A DNA stretch of 64,000 bases, taken from positions 1,488,001 to 1,552,000 of the forward strand of contig NC_047076.1 in the NCBI RefSeq assembly GCF_902459465.1. The letters run 5' to 3'. Within the stretch, counting starts at the first letter, position 1. Every line of letters begins with the position of its first letter. Under the pieces are notes generated by a model, which was given only the letters and a program-made list of their open reading frames with translations, was not told where the DNA came from and did no database searches. The translations under genes were made by a program, and so were the position numbers. This document shows, in pieces, positions 1-11,700 of this stretch. The DNA comes from Asterias rubens. Taxonomy: Eukaryota; Echinodermata; Asteroidea; Forcipulatida; Asteriidae.

Positions 1-231
1 CTCAGATAATCATGCTTTGTGTTGAAGGTGGGCTGGAGCCTTTTATTAGACATCTGAAAGCACACAAAGTTTTGTTAACAAGGATATTTTTTTCTTTCAT
101 TATTCTCTTGCAACTGCGATGGCCAATTGAGTCCAAATTTTCACAGATTTGTTATGTTATGCTTGTTGGGATAAATCAAGGGGGGGATACTGACGGTCTT
201 TGACAATTACCAAATGTGTCCAGTGCCTTTC
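1..231. repeat. Truncated foldback MITE, family TTAA-A
   Basis: This is the right-hand part of a dispersed ~385-bp foldback element, cut by the window start. It contains the family's recurring phrases (tctgaaagcacacaaagtt, tctttgacaattaccaa) and ends in cagtgccttt. Full copies lie at 4945, 10907, 37265 and 48152. It has no coding potential. Confidence 0.75.
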
Positions 232-398
232 TTTTTTATTTATTTTAACATGGATTCTTCTTTGCGTGTGTTCATAAAGATGGTCCACAACATGCCATTT
301 TCAATAACACATATTTTTTTAATCACACATTTTGCAAATGTTTATGAGATGAATGGCGGGTATGCGAGTGAAAATGACGTCAAACCATTTACATGAAT

Positions 399-789
399 TT
401 AAAGGATCACGTTGCCTTGGATCGGACGAGTTGGTGTACAAAAAGCGTTTGTAACCGTTAGTTATAAAATGCATTATGATTGGAAAGATGTTTTAAAAGT
501 AGAATACAATGATCCACAAAAATTTGCCTCGAAATTGCGTGGTTTTCCTTCCTTTGCGAACTAACATGGTCGGCCATTTATGGGAGTCAAACATTTGACT
601 CCCATAAATGGCCGAACGTGCTTGTCGACGAGGTAAAAGGAAAACCGTGCACTTTCGAGGCATGTTTTTGTGGATCATTGTATTCTACTTTTACAACATA
701 TTTCTAACCATATATGCATTTTATAACAAACGGTTTCAAACGCTTTTTATAGACCAACTCGCCCGATCCAAGGCAACGTGTTCCTTTAA
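399..789. repeat. Foldback MITE, family TTAA-D (~390 bp)
   Basis: This is a near-palindromic element. The left end reads TTAAAGGATCACGTTGCC and the right end GGCAACGTGTTCCTTTAA. The arms pair almost along their whole length around a centre near 594, where gggagtcaaa and tttgactccc flank the axis. Open frames on both strands are by-products of the palindrome. The termini match the TTAAAG/CTTTAA pattern of other families in this window. Confidence 0.85.
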
Positions 790-2651
790 TAATTTTTAGG
801 ACTGAGCGATTTACAAATGCAAAAACATCGCTGTAATGGGATATTTTAAGTGTATTTATGTTTTGGCGGTCTGTACAAGCGTCAGTATAGAGTTTGTACC
901 TCTCGAGTTTTGGGAATGAGGATGTAGAACATTCAAACCGGGGACGTGTAAATGAGGACAATCCACGGCTAGGGATAGGTCCACTGAGTTAGAAAACGTG
1001 TACAAAACCAATAGGAGCTGAACATGAGGTCGCAGGCGTATTTATACAAGCTTGGGTGTTCTGGTTGCTTGTTAAAAAAATCCATTGCAATTATTGATAG
1101 CCTATAATTAGAGGTCATAACAGTATCCTTTGCTTCATTTTGAAACATGTCACTCACAATAGAAATGTTGCATTTCCATGGTAACTATCGCGTAGAGATA
1201 GTCGGGGTCTATATGATTTTTTTCTTCAGCGAAGATATTTTTTTTTCTGGCATTGAAGATTGTTGACTAATCTTGCAGCAGGCCTGCCTGAAATTACACG
1301 GGTGTCAAGGCCACGGCCTCTGTTGCCCTGGTTTCGTGTGCCATAGGGTTTCCGAGACTTCATAAGTTCAAATTGCTTGCGAAAATTTGACTAATATTTT
1401 GCTCTAGTTACGAACATTTCAGAATTGAAAAAAAAAAAAAAATGAATGAAAAAGTAAAAAAATAAAATAAATGCATAATCTGTGATATTTTTGATTAAAT
1501 TATTTCTAAAAAAAGAAAAAGACAAAACAACAAACTTGTTGCACAGTAGCCTAATTCTGTTGTGCTTTCGAGGCCTAACAAAATATTAAAATACTTCAGG
1601 CCTGAAGCCTTTATTTGAGTGAGAAATTACCTCTTTCTCAAGAACATTATAGCTCCGTATACCAAGTAAGTTTGTATGCTAACAGGTTTGAGTTACTACA
1701 CACAGTGTCCAGTTTTATAGGCATATACACGGGCTCTCACAATTTCTGTACAAGTTGGCCATGGTATAGAATTGCATGCGTGATTTTTTTTTTCGGCGTT
1801 TGAGTCAAACTTGTAATCAGACTCTTTTGATAAAACAAATTGTAGGCCTATCTGAGGTCGATTACTAGATCGGGGTATAAAACGAACGGGGCAGCATTCA
1901 ACTTGATGAGGAAGAAAAAACTAATTTTAATTTTGTTGATTTTAAACCCCAAAGCGATTCAGTGTAGGCATATTTGTCCGTTTTTCTTTACCGAAATAAC
2001 ACAAGCAAAACAGTTGCTTCAAGTAAACTATACTACAGAGTCAAGTGATTATACCTTTTTGTGATTTAGAGCGCCCTCTCGTGTCAAGTATTAATTAATA
2101 TTATTTGACAATCAAGGATGTAAAACCAGAGTTGGGCATCGTAGTTTCCTAGAATGGTAAAGCTCTTATAAAATTACAACAAACAATATAAAATCATCAA
2201 AAACATCGTCAGCATCTCTGGCCCTCCACATTGATTCCACATTATTTGGGTTTCCATGCCTCACTTAAAGCCTAATATTACCCCCCTCCCTCCCTCCCTC
2301 CCTCCCTCCCTAGCCTTCCCAGTCCATGTGTTCTGAACATGTAGGTATTTCTATACCTCCACGTTCTGATGAATTCCATAACAAGAACAGTAAGGCATAT
2401 ACAATCTAACATTCTGAATGAATCTCAGGAAACTGAAAATGAAAGATCAAACAAGTCTTTTTGTCCGATCTGATCACAAGGAAAGGAAATGTTAATGAAG
2501 ATCAGGTGGATCACAGTGCACAATATTGAAAGGTAAAGAAGTTCTTTGACCCGACTTCAATGTTTCTACCCACAATGCACTTCTGTTTCAGGTCAATGCG
2601 CACACTCAGTGACCTGGCGCTGGGACAAAATAAAATCCTGTCCTGAATTCG
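790..2651. other. Non-coding DNA upstream of MLLT10
   Basis: No conserved exon is visible. The stretch holds AT-rich low-complexity runs (about 1423-1530), a fragment of the promiscuous 'gcctctgttgccctgg' repeat near 1300-1350, and a TTAA-A fragment near 1613-1711. A promoter for MLLT10 probably lies here or further upstream, but no TATA box or initiator could be assigned with confidence. Confidence 0.5.
2281..2313. repeat. (CCCT)n microsatellite
   Basis: About seven CCCT units in a run, roughly 440 bp upstream of the MLLT10 start codon. The purine-rich complement could adopt non-B structure. No function is implied. Confidence 0.9.
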
Positions 2652-2720
2652 ATGGATAAATCACCACTGGAGGACCCATTTTGGGGTCGAAAATCCCTCA
2701 TTTCTCCCACTCGTTGGTGA
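2652..2720 (+). promoter_or_regulatory. Upstream ORF in the MLLT10 leader
   Basis: A 22-codon ORF (ATG at 2652, TGA at 2718-2720) sits 28 bases before the MLLT10 start codon, in sequence that reads continuously into coding exon 1. If this stretch is in the mRNA leader, the uORF could dampen translation of the main ORF. The transcript start is not known, so its inclusion is an inference. Confidence 0.4.
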
Positions 2721-2748
2721 GAATTCTACAGTTGATAGGCTTTCCAAT

Positions 2749-5700
2749 ATGAAGGAGATGATCGGGGGCTGCTGTGTTTGCGGAGATGAACGTGGCTGGA
2801 CGGAGAACCCGTTAGTTTACTGTGACGGACAGGGCTGTAATGTGGCCGTACACCAAGGTAAAAAAAAAGGAAACTTCTTCTTCACGTTGTTTAAAAAAAA
2901 AAATCAAGTTGATGCCCTTCGGTCTCTCTGCAGTTTACGCGCCATGATTTATTTAAATAATCGACTAGAGGTTTTAATGAATAGTGTAGCTATATCTTGA
3001 AATAACTCTGCTAGTGACCGTAGAAATAAAGTGTGATTGTAATCACTTCAAATTTGGGTCACAAAAGAACCAATGTTTGGCCAGCCAGTCAGTAATTTTT
3101 GTCAACTCAAAAAATAGTCTGTCACCCGGTCATTATGAACACTGACATTGGAATAAAAAAGAAAACAAATAATTGAAGTGAATTTGTTAATTTGTACTGT
3201 TGTGTCACTGATACTGATTCATTTTGAATAAGGTTTGGTTTTAAACAAAGATTGTTGTCATTTTGTCTGTGTTTGAGCCCAACCCCAAGTTTACAACATT
3301 TTTACAATAGATAAGATAGTGAATTACAGAATATCATAAAAAAATAGACCAGTTTCAATTTGAAAATAAATAATATTGGAAAGATTTCCACTACTCCACT
3401 ATTGTTTACCAAGAGCATTTGAGTAAATAGATACTAATTTATTTCAAAATACCAAATGAAAAAGTGGTTGCAGGATACAACAACATTTTCCATTTCATTT
3501 TAAGTTTTTGATTTTACCTTGTGTTTTGTTGTTTGTACATTTAATTTTAACAATGATTATTCGCTAACAAATGAAACTTGAAAGTTTTTAGGTTAATTGT
3601 TTGTATCGCAAATTTGTTTGTTTGTTTATCATAAATACCGTAACCATGCAGTGTTTTTTACACTGTCAAACTTGAAATTGAACTATGTTGTGATTTTTAT
3701 ATATGACAGTGACACAGAGTGTCATGAGGAGAAATGTTGTAGTGTTGAAATTGCTAGCAAGTTCAAAATTTATTGCTTCAGATACAAATTCCTTAAAGAG
3801 GATTATTTCATGGAAATAAAGTCAAACTTTAATTAAAAGTATCAAATAAATCCCTTAAAAACTGGTGGCCAGATTTAGAAATGTTTCCAAAATGTTGGAG
3901 GAGAATTCCTGACAGGGCGTTTGTTTTCTAAATAGCACACTTTAATTTTTAAAGGGATGTGATCTTCTTTTGGCAATGGACTGGAACCAATTTCTCAAGA
4001 TGTTTAAAAATGTCTTGTTTTTTCTTTGAAGCATGTTATGGTATTGTGACAGTTCCAACTGGACCTTGGTATTGCCGCAAATGTGAATCACAAGAAAGAT
4101 CAGCAAGAGTGGTAAGATTCAATGTTACGCAGCACACACACTCAAATATAGGTAGTTGTTTTCATTTGGCTTTGTGTTTTGAACCAAAATTTAACTACAA
4201 TTTAACTAGAAGAGAAATGTTCATGTGGGATAATTGTAACAACTCTGATGGTCGTAGATATATGACATGACCAAAAGCAACGATTATTGCAGCTAATAGA
4301 AATGATGTCTCGATCCACTTAACGAAAGTAGTATTAGATAAGTTGGCAGTTCTTTTTTAGAACTGAAAAGCCTCCTAAATTCTCAAAATCTACTCCTGCG
4401 GTAGAAGAGAAATCTCGCAAATTCTGAAAATCTACTCTGCTGCAGTAAAATATAGAGCTCAAGACAAGTTCTCAAAAGAACATAATCTACCCAGAAAGCA
4501 GATACATGGTGTTACCCCAAGTCTAATATATTTATGATATTTGGTTTGTTTGTAGTACATGGGTTAGGTATCAATTTAATTTCTTCGTTAATAAGAGAAA
4601 AAGACCACAATCTTCTTAGATCTCCAAAACTGAGCTTAGTTTGACTGTTCAATTAACATGTGATATCATTTGTTGTTTGATTGATAGCGCTGTGAGCTGT
4701 GTCCTCAACGTGAGGGAGCTTTAAAAAGGACTGATAATGGAAGTAAGTCATATTGATTGATAATTGATAAGTTGATCTTTAAAATGGTTTTCATGTGTAT
4801 GTTAATGCAATTCAAACGACTTGATCAGTTATTGGATATTGATTGGTGCTGATACACTGTACAAGAGAAAGATTGGTCCTACATGTACATTGTATTTAAA
4901 CCAATCAAGTCTCGTTGATTCCTTAAGACAGCTACATTGATTTCTTAAAGACACTGGACACTATTGGTAATTGTCAAAGACCAGTCTTCTCACTTGGTAC
5001 ATCTCAACATGCATACAATAACAAACCTGTGAAAATTTGAGCTCAATTGGTCGTCAAAATTGTGAGATAATAATGAAAGAAAAATCACCCGACCGTCACA
5101 CGAAGTTGTGTGCTTTCAGATGCTTGATTTCGAGACCTCAAAATCTAATTCGTGGAAAATTACTTCTTTCTTGAAAACTACGTTACTTCAGAGGGAGCCG
5201 CTTCTCACAATGTTTTATACTATCAACTCTTCCCATTACTCGTTACCAAGTAAGGTTTTATGCTAATAATTATTTTGAGTAATTACCAATAGTGTCCACT
5301 GCCTTTAAGTCTGATTTCCATTTTGTTTTGCCCTCAGAAAAATCACAAAACTTGAATTATTGATACTGAAAATATATTTAAACCTACGGTGCTTTGTAAC
5401 AAACGAATTTTCCTACATGTACCTTTGCCAAAGGCCAAATGTCATGGCTGTTTAGACCGTTGACTGAATACACAAATTCTTGTGGTCTTGACCCTTTAGT
5501 CCTGGAGATCTTTGTTTGTTCTTAGCTTTCACTTTAGATGTTGTACTATCAAGCTTGAGTACAAAATAATTTACTTATGGTGGATTTGCCTACTCTGACA
5601 GTGACATGTCTGAAGCAACAACTTTTGGGTTGTGGCTGAACGTTTAGGCCGGTTTATAGTCAGTCGCGCGATGGTCGCGCTATGGAAATCTTGATGCGCA

Positions 5701-8700
5701 ATCCTAAAAAACACAGTTTAAAGTCATCGCTGAGGCCTTAAAACTGTGTCTTTTTATGATCACGCGTTAAGATTTTCATCGCTCGACCATTGCGCGACCA
5801 TCGCCCGACCGACTGTAACTCGGCCTTTAACCCCGGATGTTGATTTACTAGGGTCCTTCCTCACTCAAACAAAATTCAAAAGGTAACTCAACACCCAAAC
5901 TATTGGACTCTGATTTTGGTGGTATGCCGGATCACATGTAATTGTAGTCCTCAGTCCAACAGAATCAAACAAAACATGCAGTTAGATTTTGATGGATTTG
6001 GGTTGGTTACTGTCTTTTGATTGTGTGTGTTTTAGATGGGTACATTACTGTGACCAGGGCCCAATTTCATAGTGCTGCTTAACGGTTAGCAAATTTTTGT
6101 GCTTACTGTAGCAGACAAATTTGCTAAGGTGCAAGCGTATCTCACAGGTTAGTAGAAGAATTGGGCGGCCATATTGCCATACTGCGCGTTTACCATGGAT
6201 TTGCATTGTGACGTCATATATTTTTGTGCGGTAAGCACCAGAAGGTTAGGATGCCTTTCTTGTGCGTACGGTTAGCAGCGCTATGAAATGGAAATCGCAC
6301 AGTAAGCACAAAATCAGCCGCTAAGCAGCGCTATGAAATTGGGCCTGGAACCTCCAAACATACCAAGTCCTAATTCTTGTTTTGAAACTTTACAAGTTAA
6401 CCGTTGGTTTTTCTTGTCAGGTTGGGCCCATGTTGTCTGTGCTTTATATATTCCTGAAGTCTGCTTTGGAAATGTGACGACTATGGAACCTATTCTTCTA
6501 TCTTCTGTTCCTCATGATAGATATAACAAAGTGAGTACTACATCTTCAGGTCTTAAAACAACTCACCACACCCACAGCAAATGCTGTTGTGCCCTGTGCT
6601 TTAGCTGTGGTGCCCTTTGCAAAGTTGACAATACAAATAAACATTTGAAGTGTCCCTTACCAGAGAGAAAATGCTGTGGCCCTTCAAGAGTGAAGTTCAA
6701 GACCTACATCCTGGTAATGAGCCTGGGATGGACTGTGTTGCCCTGGTCTTGGCCTTGGTGCCCTTTCAAAGGTCCCCATAGACTTCAAGGGGCTGTGTCA
6801 TCATGGTCAATGCAGATCTGTGGCTGTACACGGAATTATGAACTGTCACCTAGTTACAACAACCGAATGCAGTGCATGCTACTGGACTACTTTGGTAGTA
6901 CGTGATTAGTTTTTCAAACAATGTCTTATGGTCCCCTAGAATAATATATGAACATTCAAATGTAAATGGATTGGAGTTTGCCTGGACCTGGTTGCCTGTA
7001 AATTGCTTCAAGTAACATGACCCTAAGACTAAACAAACAGTAATTAATAAGGGAATCAATGTGTGGTGAAGAGGTTTTCAACTAGTGGTTTAATCCCAAC
7101 GAGGCCTGGTTCTTGATAATTTTACCGAGACGAAGTGATTCCAATTCATAAATACCTTTTCGGTCAAAAAACATCAACAATTTTTGGTCAAAAAGTAAAA
7201 TAAATGCAAAAATTATAATTGTTCAATGATTTCTTTCAACACAACACCCCTCCAGCTATGAAATAGTATTAGGCCCTCGGGTAAACAACTCCTTATAAGG
7301 AGATTGCTGTGCGCGTATCGCGTGATGTGGCACAACTGTCCCGGCCAATGCTCTCGACCAATAGGAATGAAGAAACTGTCCTATAAGCACAGGTGCAAGC
7401 TTGCGTGTCACGCCCATGTTTCAACACTTTTTTTACTGGTCATTCGCGCTCTCCACCAATAGGAATAGCGAAACTGTCTGAGGTATTTATGAATAACTTT
7501 TTTTGGCTTGTATCCTCAGTCGTGCTGTTTATGTGAGACAAAGGGGCGTGAAGCAAAGGCAGCTGTGGGAGCCTGCATGACTTGTAATAAGAACGGCTGC
7601 CGTCAATCTTTTCATGTTACGTGGTAAGTTGATCACACTACTTTAAGTTTATCTTGAACCTAGTTGTTGAAGTGATCTTAAAGATCTGTTCTTGTTACAT
7701 GGCGGCGAGAGAAACTTGCATAACATAAGTTTATCATCGACCTAGTTATTGAATATAACTTTGTTTTAACCTTTACTCTGATGTGTATTAATTACTGTGT
7801 ACTCTTTACTTTCCCGAGTTCTGTAAAAAAAAGACCGGCAAATCATTCGGCTGAAATTCGAACCCATGCCTGTGCATTGCTGGAGCAGATGTCTTACCAC
7901 TAGACCACTGAGCTGTCCCGATGGCTAGAGGCAGTTCAAATCCTAAGTGTTAGTAGCTGGTACTGCAACGATTTAATAGATAAGATGTTAATTTTGCATT
8001 TGGGATAAAGAATATTTATTTGTCCTAGTTGTTGAACAATTCTTCAAAATGCGTTGTCTCTCTGGACTACCAGGGCCCAGTTTCATAAAGCTGTTTAGCA
8101 GAAAATACTGCTTAGCAGAACATAATGCTGATGAAATTTCTTTGCTAAGCAAAAAATAGTGGGGAATTAGTCATAACAATGTAAACTTTATGGACTGGTG
8201 GCTGGTAACCTGTTTTTGCTGAGCAAGAATTTCATGTTCTTAGCAGGTTTTTGTGCTTTTTTTGGAAATGGGCCCTGGCCAAGATGAGATAATGAAATGT
8301 AACTGTTTATCTGTCTTGCAGTGCTCAGCAAGACGGATTCTTGTGTGAAGAAGCTGGACAGTATAACGATAACGTCAAGTACACTGGCTACTGTTCCTAC
8401 CACTACAATAAACTGGTGAGTGAGTAGTTTGTACTTTATACTTTCTCTTTCATATGGAAGTTGCCCATTCTATTGCATAGGAGAAAACCCATGTCTTTTG
8501 AGGTTGTTTGTGGAAACTGCTTGTGGAAGAAACCTGCATAAATTTCAGGAAAATTCCTTGTTGAAAAATTGTTTTATTTATTTTTTCAGAAAAAAGACAA
8601 AGATATCAAGACAATACCTCCATTTAAGCCTCTTGGTAGTGCCTACAGCACTCCTGAGAAACCTGCAGACAGGCCTTCTGCCGATAAGACTGAAAAAACT

Positions 8701-11700
8701 GATAAATCAGAGAAGTTAAAACTGGACAAGATCATTAAAGCAAAGCCTGAAAGGAAGAACAGGTTTTGTATTGCTGAGGCAAGTGCTGCCCTGATTGCAC
8801 AACAGGAGAGTGCAGCAGAAGCAAGAGCAGCTGAGGTAAAAGCAGCAGAAGCACGTTCAACTGACTTGAAGACCTCAGTTCGTTCGTCAGAAGGACGTGT
8901 CGCAGAGTCCAAAGTAGCTCGTCCATCAGAAGGACGTGTCGCTGAGTCCAAGGCAGCCCGTCTGTCAGAAGGACGTGTCGCTGAGTCCAAGGCAGCCCGT
9001 CTGTCAGAAGGACGTGTCGCTGAGTCCAAGGCAGCCCGTCTGTCAGAAGGTCGTGTTGCTGAGTCTAAGGCAGCACGTCTCGCGGAAGCACGTGCTGCTG
9101 AGTCCAAGGCAGCTCGTCTGTCAGAAGGACGCCTCGCTGAGTCCAAGGCAGCACGCCTCGCGGAAGCTCGTGCTGCTGAATTAAAAACAGTGCGACTCTC
9201 AGAAGCTCGTGCCGCTGAAGTGAAAGCAACACGTCTCACAGAAGCATGCACCACTGAGCCTAAGTCAGGGACAAATACTTCTAGTTCTCCGAATAGTGGA
9301 AAGGGTGACGACTCAAGTGGAAAGTTTACCAACGCAAATTTTACAGAGACTGTGATCGGCCCAACTGGGACACCCCCGTCATCGTCAGGGGTGGAGGATC
9401 CATCCTCGGGGGATAGCTCCTTGATCCTGAAGTTTACTCGGAACACTGTGAGCCAGCCTGGAAGAGGAAGAAAAAGCAGCACGCAAAAGTTGGATATTCC
9501 AGGAGTTGGGGATAGTCAGTCGACTGTCGTCTCTTCAAAATCCGGGGGATCTGAGTTCAGTGTTAGTTACTCTGAACGTGTTTCTTCCCCTAGTCTAACC
9601 CAAGAGGACACAAGTTTGAGTGTCAAACCAAACAAATCTAAAAAAGGGCAGTCAAAGTCTAATCCTTCGACCCCGAATCCGACGACACCAATGGTGATTA
9701 CAGAAACAGTCATGGTCAAGGATCTTCCACCAGTGTCGGAAAAGACACGAGGCACCCCTACAGTGGATGTTGAAACGGTTACATCACCAACCCCAAGTGG
9801 TTCAGGGAAGACCACTTACACAGGTGCTTACGAGGAATTCATGGCGAAATACAAAGCTGAGGAGACTGAAGATGTCTCCACTAAGAACAAAGAGGAAGAA
9901 TCCTCACCTGCTTCGACCATCTTCCAGACGTCAAAGGTCATGACGACAAAACCAACAATCCACAAACCCACAAGTTCTAAAACTGCAATATCCACTACCT
10001 CGAGTAGCGGAGATGAAATGACCAAGCGCGAAAGGAAAAAACACCGCAGTGGGAAACGCAAAGACAGCAAGTTGAATCGTCCCAGGTCGTCTTTGAGATC
10101 TTTTGGAGGAGGAGACGGGATACCCAATAAGAAGAGGAGATCGAGTGGATCATCTCTAGGTAGTCCTCAAGCCTTGTCGATGCCGAGATTAAGTTTTAGT
10201 GGGACTGGTGGTAGCTGTGGCTTAAATTCTCCATCCTCAGGATCCTCAATGATGAACTTCTTGAATCAATCAACAAATAATGGTAAGTTCCCTTAAAATT
10301 TGCTATAAAAACCTCCCTGTTGCTAGTATTGCTTAACCTCCCTGCTACTAGTAAGCCTCCCTTCTATACTAGTAAGCCAACCTGTTAAACCAGTAAACCC
10401 CTCTGCTAATAGTAAACCTTCCTGCTACTTGTAAACCTCCCTGCCATATTAGTTAATCACCCTGCTATACAAGCACACCTCCCTGCTACTGGTAGACCTC
10501 CCTTCTACCGGTAAACCTCCCTTCTATCGGTAAACCTCCCTTCTATCGGTAAACCTCTCTTCTACCGGTAAACCTCCCTTCTATCAGTAAACCTCTCTTC
10601 TACTAGTAAATCTCCAACTTCTACATAAGTAAACTGGACTGCTACAAGTTAACTCACTGCTACTAATTAACCTCTCTACTATAAGTAAACCTCCCTGCTA
10701 CTATACTAGTTAACCTACTTGCTACTTGTACTAGTCACCATTCAACTAAAAACCTCTGTACTGCCAGTGAACCTCCCTGCTACTAAAACCTCCCTGCTAC
10801 TAAAACCTTTCTGCTGCTACCAAACTTTCCTCCCTACTAAGAAGTTTGAGTTGCGCGAAGGCATCTGAAGGCTAGTTTTCACAACAAGCCCTGCCACTTC
10901 AATCCATTAAAGGCAGTGGACACTATTGGTACTTACTCAAAAACATTATTAGCATAAAACCTTACATGGTAATGAGTAATAAGGAGAGGTTGATACATGT
11001 AGTATAACAAATTGTGAGAAACGGCTTCATCTGAAGTAACCTAGTTTTCGAGAAAGAAGTAATTTTCCACAAATTTGATTTTGAGACCTCAGATTTAGAA
11101 TTTGAGGTCTCGAAATCAAGCATCTGAAAGCACACAACTTAGTGTGACAAGGGTGTTTTTTCTTTCATTATTATCTCGCAACTTTGACAACCAATTGAGC
11201 TCAAATTTTCACAGGTTTGTTATTTTTTGCATATGTTGAGATACACCAAGTGAGAAGACTAGTCTTTGACAATTACCAATAGTGTCCAGTGTCTTTAAAT
11301 ATTTGTAATCACCATATGTTTCTTGTTGTCTCGTTAGAAGATTCAGCAATCAGGGATGTATTTAACATGGCAGGTCAGAGTGGACTGATTGGACCTCAGT
11401 CTCGGCTCTCGTCTCTCAATCACAGACAACACCAAGAGACCACCCAATCGTAAGTAATGTTTGGTTTTATATTTATTTCTTCTTACTGTACAGCAAATGT
11501 TTGATTGAAAGCCATGGCCCAATTTTATAGAGCTGAGCTGTTAAAGGGTCTATGTACTTTTTCCTAACACAAAACACAATGTCCACAGATTTACATTAAA
11601 CTTACACAGTTTGAAGATTATGATAGTAGAAAACTTCCCTTAAAATTTAACGTACTGAGGCGCTGTAGTTTTTGAGAAATCGTAAAACAATGGTTTTTCG

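Larger units (their letters stand above)
2749..8415 (+). other. MLLT10: MLLT10 exons 1-6: PHD-zinc knuckle-PHD (PZP) module
   Basis: Six small exons encode residues 1-184. The first PHD finger uses Cys8, Cys11, Cys25, Cys30, His35 and Cys38, then the CRKC pair. A zinc knuckle (RCELCPQREGALKRTDNG) follows. The extended PHD runs from WAHVVCALYIPEVCFGN through SCCLCE, CMTCNKNGCRQSFHVTC and ends in YCSYHYNKL. In AF10 this module binds the H3 tail. It is the most conserved part of the protein and anchors the gene identification. The introns carry MITEs and a SINE. Confidence 0.93.

Noticed and set aside
8643..9482. A 279-codon antisense open frame and other frames over MLLT10 exon 7
   Set aside because: They are by-products of the 39-bp repeat, whose unit length keeps several frames open. 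The + strand frame alone links to flanking AF10 exons by splice phase.
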